From contig ML976710.1 in the NCBI GenBank assembly GCA_010015655.1, forward strand, positions 104,133 through 168,132: a DNA stretch of 64,000 nucleotides, given 5' to 3'. The translations under genes and the position numbers were made by a program. The DNA comes from Bimuria novae-zelandiae CBS 107.79 (taxonomy: Eukaryota > Ascomycota > Dothideomycetes > Pleosporales > Didymosphaeriaceae). Below, piece after piece: positions 22,660 through 34,689 of this stretch (its first letter is position 1; the number at the start of each line of letters is the position of its first letter). The notes beneath the pieces were generated by a model that made no database searches, had not been told where the DNA came from, and worked only from the letters and a program-made list of their open reading frames with translations.

Positions 22660-24180
22660 AACGTGCTTAGTCCCCTTAATCTACTATTCTAAGCTATTAG
22701 AGAATATTGTGAGGTTATATTGCTAGAAACTACAGATCTAAAAATAAGGTTATTAGATAGTTAAACGTACTTACTATTAATAATCTAGAGGAAACCGACG
22801 AAGAATAGCAAGTAATAAACGCTATTAAAGCACCTAATATATATTTAGAGTAAACTAACTTACCTAACTTATAATTATATAAGGATGTAAAAGAAGGATT
22901 AACTATAAAACGTAAAAAACTATTAAAATAAGCTTTTACGCTATACCGTAATAAAAGGAAACTTATAATTACTAAAAAAACTAATATATTTTAATATTTA
23001 GATAAATATTAATCATGTAAAACTAACTTTAAATTTATAATAACTAAACTACTACTAGAGAACACGATCCGCACCTAACTAATTACTAAAAAATATAAAA
23101 AAATACGCTAATTATAGTTATAAGTACTAAAATTTAAGAATAAGATACACTATTAAGAACTAAAACTATAATTTATTATATAACCTAGACTACTAAAGTC
23201 CCAACCACGGATCCCTTAGGTAGAGATTCTATACCACGGACTCATGCACGACACACTACTACGCCAAATAATGTGGATACTTTCCACGCTAGAAGTAACA
23301 ATGCAGATAGAAATAGTTTAATTACCCTATCGCCATATGCGATATACACTTATAGAATAAACGTAAAGCTAAGTATTTCTATATTTAAGTAAAGCTTAAA
23401 ATCTTATATTATTTATAATATTTAATAATATATGCATGTCTAAGATATAGTAAACATATTTATACCCTAAGTATATAGCACACTAATAGGATAAGGCACT
23501 CTTTAAATTTAGACTAAGTAACTACTATAGCGAGCTAGTATATCTAGACTAATAAAAAGGGAGAAGCTATAGTAAAGCAACCTAAATAAAGGCACGATAT
23601 AGATAGCTATAGGATAAATAGAAAGGTTATCTTAAGCCTATAGAGCTACTTACTAAAAGATATCTTTTTTAAATCTAGGCTTAGGCGAGAAGACGCCTGC
23701 AGAGAATTAAATACTATAAATAGTTAGGTATTAATTGAGCTACTAGTATAGCTTAATAAAATATAGATAAAGACTATACTAGATTTAGGGGAACAGTAAA
23801 GCTATATATCCTAAAATGCACTTAATAGAGCCAGACTCTACAAACGCAAGAAGGCAGTAGCTTATACTATCTATATCGCGAATAGATAACTTATGCTAAG
23901 CACGCCACTAATAGAATATAAAATATAAATAATTCCAACTACCTTAGGTTAGGAAGCATGACCCTATAATTAACTAAGAATAATAAATACTATCCTTTAA
24001 GCACTGTAACTATATACCGCAAGCAAAGCCTACGCATTAATAAATTAAGATAGTAAATAAAAGAGCTGTCTATAATATAGTCTCGTGATTAGAAGTTAAT
24101 AAATATAAAAGTAACTTAGTAGATACTAATAAGAACTACTAGATTAAAAAGCGCAAGCAAAAAGAGAAAGGTATAACTAT
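22660..24180 (+). mobile_element. Gypsy gag-region fragment, same family as the element at 62.1-64 kb
   Basis: About 1 kb (roughly 23180-23930) aligns by eye with 62340-63060. Shared blocks include AGGCTTAGGCGAGA, GAATTAAATACTATAAATAG or similar, and GCACTTAATAGAG. The second copy leads directly into a Gypsy reverse transcriptase, so this is the gag/5' pol part of the same family. Both copies are RIP-mutated. No LTR or terminal repeat found here. Confidence 0.55.
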
Positions 24181-24230
24181 AATGTACGTCGCCCTATACC
24201 ACGCCGCCATACATCCCCAAAAGGAACGAG

Positions 24231-24248
24231 TAACGATAGCTATCGTTA
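24231..24248. repeat. Perfect 18-bp palindrome
   Basis: TAACGATAGCTATCGTTA, in a short GC-normal patch (24180-24300) between two AT-rich stretches. The function is unknown. Confidence 0.6.
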
Positions 24249-24479
24249 CAAGGCATAGGATAGTATACATAGGCATCGTGACATTAGGTCTACTTTTATA
24301 TCCTACTAAAGGCCTTGCCTCTAGAGTAATTAGAATAATATAAGGTTATAGAACAGATTAGAGTAATAGGTGATATTATTTAGTAATATTATTTAAGTGC
24401 TACTTATACTTTATACGTTAAAATAAATCCTTTTGTATCTTTTAATCTATATTTACATATTCCCTGCCTATATAAAGTC

Positions 24480-25900
24480 TCCTGGCGCTGGTGGCTAGTA
24501 TAATACAAAGCGATTCATAATATTAAGATATAGTAAGTTATGCCTAAATTAAATATAGCTAGGTATTATAACAGGTAAGTATTTAGGTTAGTATAGATAA
24601 ATGCAGCTTTAAAGCTTGCTAGGAATTTAGTATTCTTATATCTATTTAGTTACTTATTATTAGTCTTAGTAATTCAAGTTAAAGTAGGAGTATATAATAA
24701 TTTAATTTTAAATATTTAAGACCTTACTCTTTTTACTATTAACTTCTCCTAAAAGTTAGTATTATATTCTAGCCTAAGCTTAACTAGCTTCAATATAAGA
24801 GGATTTGCTCTAAACTAGTCTAGCTACTTATTTAAAAAGGTATAGAAATAGTCTTAAAGACTATAGCGTAGTTTATAAGTAGGGTAATAAGCACTACTAA
24901 CAATTATTAGTTTAAGGCTTTAAATTGATTACTTAGATTTAGTATGTTAACTATTATTTTATTATTTATAAGAGGGACGTCCCTATTTATAGCCTAAGTA
25001 GATTTACTACTATTAGTAAGAGAGAAACCTATAGTAGTAAAAGCGCCTTTTTATTTACCCGTAATTAGGTACTACAGGATTATATAGTCTTAGACGAGTT
25101 TTATTATATATTTTTATAAGATGGTTACATCCTTGCTTCTATATTACTGGAAGGTTATTACCTATATAGGTACGATATAGACAACTGCCTTTATAAAGTC
25201 TTCTTTAACTAAGTCTAGCCTTTAAAACTTTAGGACGCGATTAGTCTCTACTTCTATAACTATATAGCCTATAATTTAGCTATTTTTATTAGTTTAAAGA
25301 CTTTTTAGTATCTTGCCCTTGCTCATCGATATTTGTCTTAATAATTAACCCTAACTATAATTATAAAGTTATTAATCTATTATTTATTTATTTTTTTAAA
25401 ATATAGCAGCTATTCGGCAGATACGCGAAGATTATTAATTAAAAAAAGTAACTACCGTATTAAGGTATACCTTTTCTTCTTAATAGGCTTAATCTATAAT
25501 CTTATAGATCTCGAGCTATTTTTTATAATAGTTACTATTATTCTTATATGCTTTCTCACCTGCTAGTAATAGATAGGATAATAATATTAGTACGTTATTT
25601 AGGTTTACATTCGTGTAGACGGCGTTTAGATAATAGTTACCTATTAATAAGGGTACTAGTATTGCTAGTTTCTACTTTAGTTTATTTATTAGCGCTAGGT
25701 TTATAATACTTTAAACTTTTAAGAATTATCATCTTATTTTAAGCTATGTAAGCTATAGTATATAATTCGTATAATTAGCTAAGGTAATAAGACTATTAAT
25801 TATTAAATTAAAGGGTGTTTTTAATAAGATTAAAAAAAAATTTAATTCCAGTTCTTTTATAGGAGTTACTCTCCTATATATAACTATAAAGATATCCCTT
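24480..25900. other. Unidentified RIP-degraded sequence
   Basis: AT-rich, with stops in all frames. One minus-strand frame from about 25330 down to 24700 has relatively few stops, and nearly all are TAA/TAG. It contains segments such as IIGYIVIEVETNRVLKF and KEDFIKAVVYIVPI, so it is probably an old coding sequence of a mobile element. I do not recognise the family. Confidence 0.35.
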
Positions 25901-25910
25901 ACTTTATTGT

Positions 25911-25976
25911 GGAATGTATCTTAGGCAAGGAAGGAATGTATCTTATGCTAGGGAGGAATGTATCTTATACAAGGGT
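25911..25976. repeat. Three tandem copies of a 22-bp unit
   Basis: Unit GGAATGTATCTTAGGCAAGGAA at 25911-25932, repeated with small changes at 25933-25954 and 25955-25976. It marks the switch from AT-rich to GC-normal DNA at about 25.98 kb. Confidence 0.85.
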
Positions 25977-26427
25977 GTAAGTGCGCCGGCCACCTTGCAA
26001 GCGCAAAGGACCATGTAGGCGGACATTAGCTAAGGAGAAAGAGCAGCTTAAATAGGTAGAGAGAGCGTTCAGAGTATAGCGTAGATGGGAGAGCGTTTGC
26101 CGTACATAAATTGCTAACTTTGTTAAAAACTGTTAAAGCTATTAATTTTAAATGAATTGCTTACTTTACTCATGCCGCAGGGCCCTACTCTTTAATACTA
26201 AATTTATTATTATAACTTTTGCTCATATGCTCCTTAGAGGGGACTAGCCTTCTTTAGGAGCCTTATTTAGCTACATAAAGTTAACTCTTAGGGAAATTTA
26301 AGCCTATTTGTATATAATTATATTAAACTAACAACAAGTTAGGTAGGCTATTAAGAGTAAACAACTTGTGTAAGAGTTAACACTAATACCGCACAGACCA
26401 TAATCTTAAGTCTTGGTAAAAATACTA

Positions 26428-26530
26428 TCCCTCGCACCATCAACATCTGCCGCTCACGGACCACCTACTATTAACCAATCGGATGATCGCTCCGATATAG
26501 GCAGAACACCAAAGTTGATGCAGTTTGTAT
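26428..26530 (+). repeat. Left arm of a long inverted terminal repeat (pair at 35275-35377)
   Basis: This ~100-bp stretch, starting TATCCCTCGCACCATC and containing CATCTGCCGCTCACGG, aligns at roughly 75% with the reverse complement of 35275-35377. The core ACATCTGCCGCTCACGG is exact. I could not find an unambiguous target duplication. Confidence 0.6.
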
Positions 26531-26607
26531 ACAAATTTGTATAAAGACTTCATTTCTAAGGGTTTCGCGATAACTTTACATGATATTCGAGCTTGCTTTT
26601 ATGTCTG

Positions 26608-27010
26608 TTAAGAGCACTGTTTGCGCTCGTCGTAGGTGAGCTTGCCAGCATTCAGGAGAGACTTCTGGTCTACATAATGGCACCCGGCAAAGCGTACAGC
26701 CATAAGTAGAGCGCGGCGTACGTCTAGGTCTCTGAGTATTGTTTGGGATGGTCTGGAGATGTGCCCTGCTACGCGGGGACTTGTACTTTGTACGCCCATT
26801 TTCAGCACCAGCTGCACAAGTCCTTGCTTTTCCGAACAGCCTGACAGACCGGTGAGAGCCCTCCTATTGACGGAGACGTGCTGGGCGAGGTCTTCAAGTC
26901 TCTGACGTTTGAGAGATCCATGGCAGAGACGCTTGCCTCGCTTGAAAAGTTACTCGATAAGGTCGTATAGGAACTTCTTGTGGCCGCCACGCTTGGCCGC
27001 AGTAGAGGAG
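26608..27010 (-). pseudogene. Unknown protein, C-terminal fragment
   Basis: One minus-strand frame runs from about 27010 to the stop at 26608 with a single in-frame TAA (probably from CAA). It includes AKRGGHKKFLYDLIE, stop, LFKRGKRLCHGSLKRQRLED, then LVLKMGVQSTSPRVAGHIS and ends KLTYDERKQCS. It is basic with scattered cysteines. Base composition is normal here and turns AT-rich above 27.05 kb, so the N-terminal part is lost to RIP. It lies just inside the left inverted terminal repeat and on the same strand as the piggyBac-like remnant at 34.3 kb, so it could be the tail of that element's protein or an accessory. I do not recognise the family. Confidence 0.4.
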
Positions 27011-28013
27011 GAGTAGGAGGAAAGTCTATAGCAGTTATTTAATGTAAGATCTAGTAAAAAGTACTATAGTAGCTTCTATGTACGCCTTTTAACTTGCTAA
27101 ATACTATAATAGCTTCTAATATAATTAAATTAATCTACCTTGCTCTTGTACTTATTATAGTTATCTATTATCTTAGGTATACCTAGTAGCTTAACAGAGT
27201 TATTTTTAAAAACAGATTTAATTAGTTTCTTATTATTTTAAAAGAGCTTACTACGCTAACAGAGCTTTTATATAAGCTAAAATACTAGTGGCGAACATCG
27301 TTAGAGCGGTCTTAGTAGAGTCTTAGTACTAAAGTTAAGGTAAGCAACTTATATTTAGCAATAGTACTTATAAAAAGTATAATTTAATTATCTTTTTATG
27401 CTACTTTTAGCACTTCTTTACTTTTTAATAATGCCTAGTACGTTGCTTTTTACTTTAGCTTGTCCGTAAACTACGTCTTAAGCTTTACTAAATTACTATT
27501 AAACTACTTTTTTATTAACTTCGAGCGTGCGCATCTCGTAATAGCTAAACCTTTTAATTATAATTTTACTTTAGTTATTACTTTAAATTTTTCCTTAGCT
27601 ATAGTTTTTATTATCTAAATAGTGCCTGCGCAGCCTACGCCTTTAGATCTTAAATATTTAAGTATAAAAATAGTATTAAAAAGATTATTATCTTATATAA
27701 TATAGAGATACGGTGGAAATAGGTAGTAGCTATTAGAGTCCTTAGTAAGTATAAAAGTAAATAGGGACTAACTTTATAGACATAAAAGTTACTTCTATAA
27801 CTATAAGTAACTTAATGTTAAGATCCCTAGGGGTAGCTAGTCCCTAAGGGCTAAGGTTGGTTCTCGGGCAGGAGTACTTTAGCAGGATAGGAGATAGTGT
27901 AGTAATAGCTTACGCTTATTACTAGGGCGTTAGTATTAAAAGTGTGTATAGTATAATTAAATTAACAAGGTTGCTTATTTAGATCTAAACGATAGATTAA
28001 TAAATAGGTTAAA
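27010..28013. other. RIP-degraded sequence, no readable gene
   Basis: AT-rich with stops in every frame. It lies between the unknown ORF fragment and Gypsy 3 and could be the decayed middle of the piggyBac-like element. Confidence 0.4.
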
Positions 28014-28039
28014 CACGATAGTAGAAGACTACTATCGTG
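28014..28039. repeat. Perfect hairpin, 11-bp stem and 4-nt loop
   Basis: CACGATAGTAG - AAGA - CTACTATCGTG, in a GC-normal patch just left of Gypsy 3. Confidence 0.75.
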
Positions 28040-28070
28040 GTCCTATATATACGTGTCCTAGACTACTCGC

Positions 28071-28115
28071 TGGCGAGCGCTCTCTTCCGAGCGCTTTTTA
28101 GCGAGCGCTCTCTAT
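28071..28115. repeat. Cluster of three GAGCGCTC-type palindromic units
   Basis: GCGAGCGCTCTC, CCGAGCGCTTTT and GCGAGCGCTCTC follow each other within 45 bp. GAGCGCTC is self-complementary. Together with the hairpin upstream it suggests a terminal or subterminal region of an older element. Confidence 0.55.
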
Positions 28116-28169
28116 AGAGTAGTTATATAACTTAGCGCCATGTGGCGTAGTCGCGAAATAACTAGTTAT

Positions 28170-28238
28170 TTATAGTAAATAATATAAGGGGCTAAATACA
28201 AAACTAGCATAGCCTTCTTAAGATTTTAGATCTTAATA
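28170..28238 (-). repeat. Gypsy 3 left terminal repeat
   Basis: AT-rich copy of 34034-34102. All differences are C/T or G/A. Confidence 0.7.
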
Positions 28239-31200
28239 TTATCTCTTCCTTTCTTAGATTTATCCTTAAATTACGTATTAGGTTTTACCTTTTTTTATAT
28301 AAGCGTAACCTTACTCTTATATTTATAAGTATAACGTTAGTTACTATACCTACTAAGTCTACTACTTATAAACTCTATTTATATAACGAAATCCTTTAAG
28401 CTAACTTTATTACTAAGCATCCTTATTTTAAGTATAAATCTAAAGGTTAAAAGTGTTATATTATACCTAAATTAAGTTTAAATTATACTAAGTATATTTA
28501 CCTTAGTTATTCGTGCGTTAATATATCCTAGGCGTTATTAAATAAGACATAAGAGAAGTATAGGAAGAAAGTTAAAGAGGATAAGAAATAACTAGCTATA
28601 GTTATTTCTTATTTATTAAAAAATAAAAGAATACTAGCGTAGGCTAAAGAGCGTGCGCGCAAGGAGACGTTATATCTTATATTTAATTTAGCTACTAAGG
28701 GGGAGGTAGTAAATACTAAGGTAGTTAATTGTCCTGCTGTGGATGCTTTAGTCGGGTATTCGCCTACTATGTGGGTGATATTAGGTTTATTAAATAGAAT
28801 ATCCTTATTGCCTTAACTTTTATCTTAAGTATATAAGCTTTATATAAGTTTATTAATCCTTTCTTAATAGTTCTTTAGGCTTCTCCTAGTTCCTTAGTGC
28901 ATTAATTATTATTATATCGTAAGTTTTATTTTTATTAAAGTCTTTTTTTATTACTCTAGTATAGTAGTAGTAATTATAGATCTTATTCTATACTTTTTTT
29001 AAGACCTATTAGCAGTTCTTGCGAAGTTTAGATTTAGGTTTTTATATATTTTTTAAGTATAGGTATCCTTTCTACTTAACTAACTATTCTTATAAAAACT
29101 TATTATTTTAGAAGTTTTCTTATCTAACTTTTTTATATCTTAAGAGTGCTTTAACTTCGAATTCGTTTTCTTCTTCTAGCTAGTAATAGAAAGTTATCTT
29201 AACTAGTATCTTAAGGTCTATAGGTTCGAGCTAGTCTATATAGAATACTAGGTGTATTTTTACGACTAGCGATAGTTCTAATTAGTAGTTAATTAGCAAT
29301 ATTTATTTAATAATAAAAATTTTTTTTTAATATAATTTAGTTTTTTGTGCTTTTTCTTTTAGGTTTAAAGATTTTTTATAAGTAGATATGCTTTATCCCC
29401 CTTTTTTAGCTAAGGTGCTAATGTTTTTTAGTTTCTATAGGAAATACTTTGCTATTAAGCTTTCTTAAGATTCTTTTAGAGTTGTGTATGTATTTTCTTT
29501 ATAGTTTCTGTTATATTTATTGCTTCTTTTGTCCTTATTACTGTAGGAAGTATTTAATTAAAGAGGTGTAGATGTATTTCGTGGTTTGTATAGAATAGTG
29601 TAAATCCTGTTACTACTAATATCTTATTATTGTATGCTAATTGTGCCATAGGTAATAAGGAAATCTAGTTATTTTTTAGTTATTATAGTAGATGCGTAGG
29701 TACGTCTTAATTATTTAATTCGTACGTTCTGTTTGTCCGTCGATTTGTGGATAATATACCGTTAATAGTTTTTATTTTGTTTTAATAAGTGCTATAAGCG
29801 TTATCTAGTAGTTTAAAGTAAAGAGCTTGTCTTTATCGCTAATAACTATCTTTAGAATATCGTAATATTATATAAGTTAGTTTAGGATAAGGAATGCGAG
29901 TTCCTTAGCTATAGTTATCTTTTAATATAGTAGTAATTCTATATATTTAGTAAATTAATAATAATAGTTAGTATTGCATCGTAGGTGGCTCCTGTTACAA
30001 GGTCTTTTAACTTTAGTAGTCCTATAATAAAGTCTATAGCGATGTCTTCCTATAGTGTAATAGGTATTTAGATTACTTATATCTCTTCGTACTTAAGATA
30101 TGTTGCGTGCTTATTGTGCTAGCAATCTGCGCATTTTTAGATGTATATAGTTACTGCTTCTTTAATTCCTTTAAAGCTATAGTTCCGTTAAATGAGTTCT
30201 ATCGTTTTTCTGATGCCTAGGTGTCTGTACACTAGGTTATCGTGGTATTATTATATAATCTCTATCTATAGTTCTTTAGGTACTTTTCGTATAAGTATAA
30301 GGAGTTAATTAAGTTCTACTATTAGTTCTAAAGAACTATTAAGGTTCTATTTTAATATTATAGTTTATATCTTAACTTTGTTTCTTTTATTATTTATTCT
30401 ACTAAGAGCATTTGCTTGTCCGTTTTTTTTTCCTAAGGTATATATAATCTTAAATTTATATTAACTTAGCGTTTCTAACTATCTTACTTATTATTAGGTT
30501 AGTTCTTTTATAGTTATAAAGCATGTAAGGCTCTTATAGTCTATAAAAATTATAAGTTTTAAATAGCTATATGCGTAGATCCTTTAGTATTTAATAGCTT
30601 TTATTATCGCGAGTAGTTCTATATCGTGTACTTTATACTATAATTCCTTTAAAGTAAACTTATGTGCGTAGTATGCAACTAGGTGCTATTTACTATCCTT
30701 CTCTTACTTCGCGCATGCTCCTATCGCTAAGTCGCTTGCGTCTATTTTAATACGTAAGGTTTTATTATCTTAGAAGTGTATAAGGACTAGTAGTGTAATA
30801 TATACTTTTTATAGTATTTAGAATGCTTGCTTATATTCTTTTATCTAGTTAAAGGTCTATCTTTCTTCGTAAAATTCGTAAGTAGTAGTATAATCCTAGA
30901 GTAGTTTGTAATAAATTACCTATTAAATCTAATAAAAGTAAGGAAGGCTTATACTTCTTTAAATTTAATAAGTAATTTTTTCTTTTTTACTTCCTTGATC
31001 TTTAAAGGGCTTACTTAAATACTTTTAGTATTAATAATATGTCCTAGAAACTCTAGCTTTATAATATAGAATTTATATTTCTTAAGTTTTAATTATAAGT
31101 TAGCGCTATTTAGTACTTATAGTACTATTTATATATATTGCACATGATTCTTCTCCTGTTTAGAAAATACTGGGATATTATTAAGGTAGGTAACTATAAA

Positions 31201-34033
31201 TATATTAAGGTAGTTTCTTAATACGTTATTAATTATTACTTAAAATGTTGCTAGTGCGTTTGTGAGTCTAAAAGGTATAACTTAGTACTTAAATAGTTTA
31301 TATCTAGTTCTAAAGGCTGTCTTCTACTTATCACCAACTACTATTTATATAAGGTAGTATCTATCTTATAAGTTAAATTATATAAATATCTTAGCTCGTC
31401 CTAGCCTATCCTAAGATTCTTATATATTTAATAGTAAGTATCTATTTTTATTTATTATGTCGTTTAGCTTCTTATAGTTAATATATAGACGTTATGTTCT
31501 ATCCTTTTTTATAATAAATATTAGGGGTAATACTACTAGTAATTCTAATTTACGTATCTATTACTTTTTAAGGGCTTTCTTTAGGAATTCGCGTGTCTAT
31601 TAGAGTTTTTTTTTTCTTTAGCTATATAGTAGTCTAAAGGGCGGCGTTTTTCCCTCTTTAAGAATAATGCAATAATCTTAATATATATATTTAAGAAAGG
31701 CGCTTGCTCCTTTCTCTTCTTAAAATAAATAACTCTATTCCTTATATTTATTAAAGATATTAAGAGGTGTGCTATTCTCTTTGTACTTACGCTTTATAAC
31801 CTAGTAGTTCTTACTAGCGTTTACTAAGTTAGTTTTATATTTATTAACTTCTAGTTGCGAGACTATATTATTAATAGCTCTTTTATTTATTATTATACTT
31901 TATTAATGCGTAGGCTTTACTTACAGTGCGTAGCTATAGCGCTTAAAGGATAGCTCTTTTTTTTCTTAGTTAATTATAGGGTTGTGCTTTCTTAGCTAGG
32001 ATAGTCTTAAAATTACATTATCGTTAGCTTCCTTAATAATATTAAGGGTAATTAATTCCTAGTGTCTATAAATTATAAGGGTAGTTTTAACTTTGTATTT
32101 AATTATTGCTTTGCTAGATATTAGTTATCTATTTATAATATAGGTAGTATAGGGTATAGCCTTCTTGCGCTTATATAGTCCTGCTCTATTAAGTGCTTTT
32201 TTTAATATATAACTCTCTTATACTCCTAAGTTTAGCATGGCTTTTATTTATATTCCTGTAAGATATACTAGTAGCTTAATTAATATCTAACTATTAGTAG
32301 CATTTACTTCTCTAAAGGCGTTCTTTCGCCTAAGCCTAGGTCTAAAAAAAAATTTATTACTAGCTTTATAGGTTTAAGGTATCCTTCCTTCTTTTCCTAA
32401 GGCTATTGCTAAGTCTTATCTAAGGAAACTCTACTGTCTTTTTCTTTTATTACTAATTTAATCTAGAGGATTATAGTCCTTTTTAGTATATAATTAAATT
32501 TATGCTTGCTTTTCTGTTCCCTGTACTCCTTATAGTTAAGGTATAAGCATGTTTACTATATATCTAATACGCATTTTCTATTAACTAGTAGTAATATTAC
32601 TTAGTTTAGTACCTAATTAAAGTGTAAAAAGTATCGCGTTTCGCGCTTATCCTAGAGGTAAATATTATAATAGGCGATAGGGTAGTTAAACTACTCCTAT
32701 TTATATTATTAGTATATTTAGGGAAAGTAGATATATTCCTTAGCTTAGTAATAAAAGATATATTAATCTTCTCTATAAAGGTTCTATTATAGAGAACTAT
32801 GCGTAGGATTGCGGTGGTCTAGGTCGTATTATAGTTTGTGGTTTAGGTTTTTGTTTAGGTATTTCTTCTTAGGATCTTTATAGGCGTAGCAATAGTCTGC
32901 TATTTCGCGTGCTACTTTACTAACTAAATTAGGTTAGTAGGTATAGTAAAATGCTATAGTATAGTCTTATTATTTAATTACTATAAACCCGAAGTTTCCT
33001 TCCCTAGGTTAGAGTTTTTCTAAAAAATTAAAAACGTTTATTATCTTACTAGTAACTAGTTTGCTCTAGCTAGGGTAAAATATAAGAAATTAAGGTATTA
33101 ACTCCTTTTCTTTTTTATCTAAACCTTTATATATATCCTTATAAAGTTATAAGTTAGGTACCTCTAATTGTTCTAATTCTTTGTTATAGATATTAACTTG
33201 TTTAATAGCATTTACTATCTACTATTCTTCGTTAGTGGTTTCTTTCTTGTTAATAGTTAGTACGTTTAGCTGCCTAGTAATCTTATTCTTAGATCTGCAG
33301 TTCCTGGCTATATGGCCTAGTTTACTATATATAAAACATTTACGCGTCTTGGTCCCCTGTCGTTAAGTTCTATCTAAGATACATTAGTTAGGCTTTTAGA
33401 AGTCTATAACCTTTCCTATTCCTTTTTTTAGGTTATTAAACTAGATATCTTTTATAAGTTAGGAGCTATAATAGTTATGTTACTAGCGTTAAGGTGCTTT
33501 TAGCGGCGCCCTATAGACTATAAGTACCTATTATCTAAAGCTAGCGGTCCTTAGGTTTTTATAAAAAAATTCTTATAAGGCGAACTATTCCCTATTAATA
33601 TAAATAGTCTCTTTATATAGTTCCTCTAAAGTCTTTATTTTTATATTACTACGTAGGAGTTCTTCGTGTATATTACGTTTAAGGCCTTATTTATATATTA
33701 TTTTAAGAAATTTATTCTCTTAGTTAAGTTATATAGCATACTTGCGGAACTTAGCTACGTATTTAGCTATAGACTAGTATTAGCGAATTATTTAGATCGC
33801 GCGTTTAGTAATAGCTATCTTATTAGTAATCCTAAATATCTATTAAAGGCATATTTTAAAGTTATTATAGTTCTTAATAATATTAATTATATTAGCATAT
33901 TTATTAACATAGTCTTTATTCTTATTATCGTAATCTATATCTAAGTACTTCATTAGGTAAGGATAGATCTATTCTTTAGCGTTTCCTCGTATATAAATTA
34001 TAGTAAAGATAACCTTTTTTTTTATCTTTAAGG

Positions 34034-34102
34034 TCGTAGCGAATGACACGAGGGGTTAAGTACAAAACCGGCACAGCCTTCCTGGGATCTCGGATCCTAA
34101 TA
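34034..34102 (-). repeat. Gypsy 3 right terminal repeat
   Basis: GC-richer copy, containing GACACGAGGGGTTAAGTAC. It ends CCTAATA, next to GTTAA. Confidence 0.7.
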
Positions 34103-34109
34103 GTTAATA

Positions 34110-34575
34110 GGCCCTTAGCTAGCTCCTTTAGCATAAAATAATTAGTTTAGAATTACTTTATTATTAGCTAAGCACTAAATTTTATATCCTTTAAGTATTA
34201 GTTTTATTTTAATTATTATAATCTTACTCGCTTGCCTAGTAAACCTTATTAAAGCCTTATTAACGTAGAGGTACTTATTAGTAGCCTAATACTTAAAGGT
34301 GCGCTTATAAAGTAACTTAGAGAGATCCTACACACGCCTAAATAGGGACTTAAAAGACTAGTTTACTGCAGTACAGTATAAAAACCTGTCTAGCTACTCC
34401 CAGCGCGTCTGCCCCATATACTTATTAACTTTGTGTGTAGGCGCAGATCCATGCAACTTAACCCAATACTCTAATAGCGACGGCTCTCTGTGCAAGCCTA
34501 TATATACTACAATAGCAAAATACGTGTAAAGCTCGGTCGGAGACGTCGGTTTCCACCCGCGGCAGGTAGAGGGCG
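34110..34575 (-). pseudogene. piggyBac-like transposase fragment
   Basis: The minus strand from about 34560 reads GWKPTSPTELYTYFAIVVYI, then GLHREPSLLEYWVKLHG, then KYMGQTRWEQLDRFLYC. This resembles the start of the DDE_Tnp_1_7 domain of piggyBac-type transposases (pattern LGI.LYMGIHRE....YW). The clean part is about 230 nt. Toward 34110 it decays into TAA/TAG stops and is then cut by Gypsy 3. The catalytic aspartates would lie further downstream and are not readable. Family assignment rests on these motifs and needs a profile search. Confidence 0.6.
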
Positions 34576-34661
34576 AGTTAGCTCGTACATGCTTACTATA
34601 CTAATTTGTATAGTATACAATTTAGTTGTTACGGTAACCTCCTAGGCAACCTGACAGCCTA

Positions 34662-34686
34662 GACATACTATTAACAATAGTATGTC
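34662..34686. repeat. Perfect hairpin, 11-bp stem and 3-nt loop
   Basis: GACATACTATT - AAC - AATAGTATGTC, in GC-normal DNA upstream (element orientation) of the piggyBac-like frame. Confidence 0.75.
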
Positions 34687-34689
34687 AAT

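Larger units (their letters stand above)
28170..34102 (-). mobile_element. Gypsy LTR retrotransposon 3 (chromodomain type), short LTRs, RIP-ruined
   Basis: A direct repeat of about 69 bp bounds the element (28170-28238 and 34034-34102). The copies differ by transitions only and share GGGGYTAARTACAAAAC. On the minus strand the order is a gag zinc knuckle CFIYSKLGHIARNC at about 33283-33345, a reverse transcriptase with TYLNNIPVFSKQEKNHVQY at about 31130-31200, integrase remnants, and a chromodomain-like VKQKGYLYLKNIQKP at about 29040-29120. The flanks GTTAT (28165-28169) and GTTAA (34103-34107) may be a decayed duplication. It splits the piggyBac-like remnant. LTRs this short are unusual, so the true LTR could be somewhat longer. 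Confidence 0.75.

Noticed and set aside
28071..28115. CRISPR-like or regulatory repeat array
   Set aside because: Three imperfect short palindromes in a eukaryotic transposon context, no spacer structure.
33666..33944. 92-codon hydrophobic plus-strand frame
   Set aside because: Antisense to Gypsy 3 gag; Ile/Tyr/Leu richness comes from RIP base composition.
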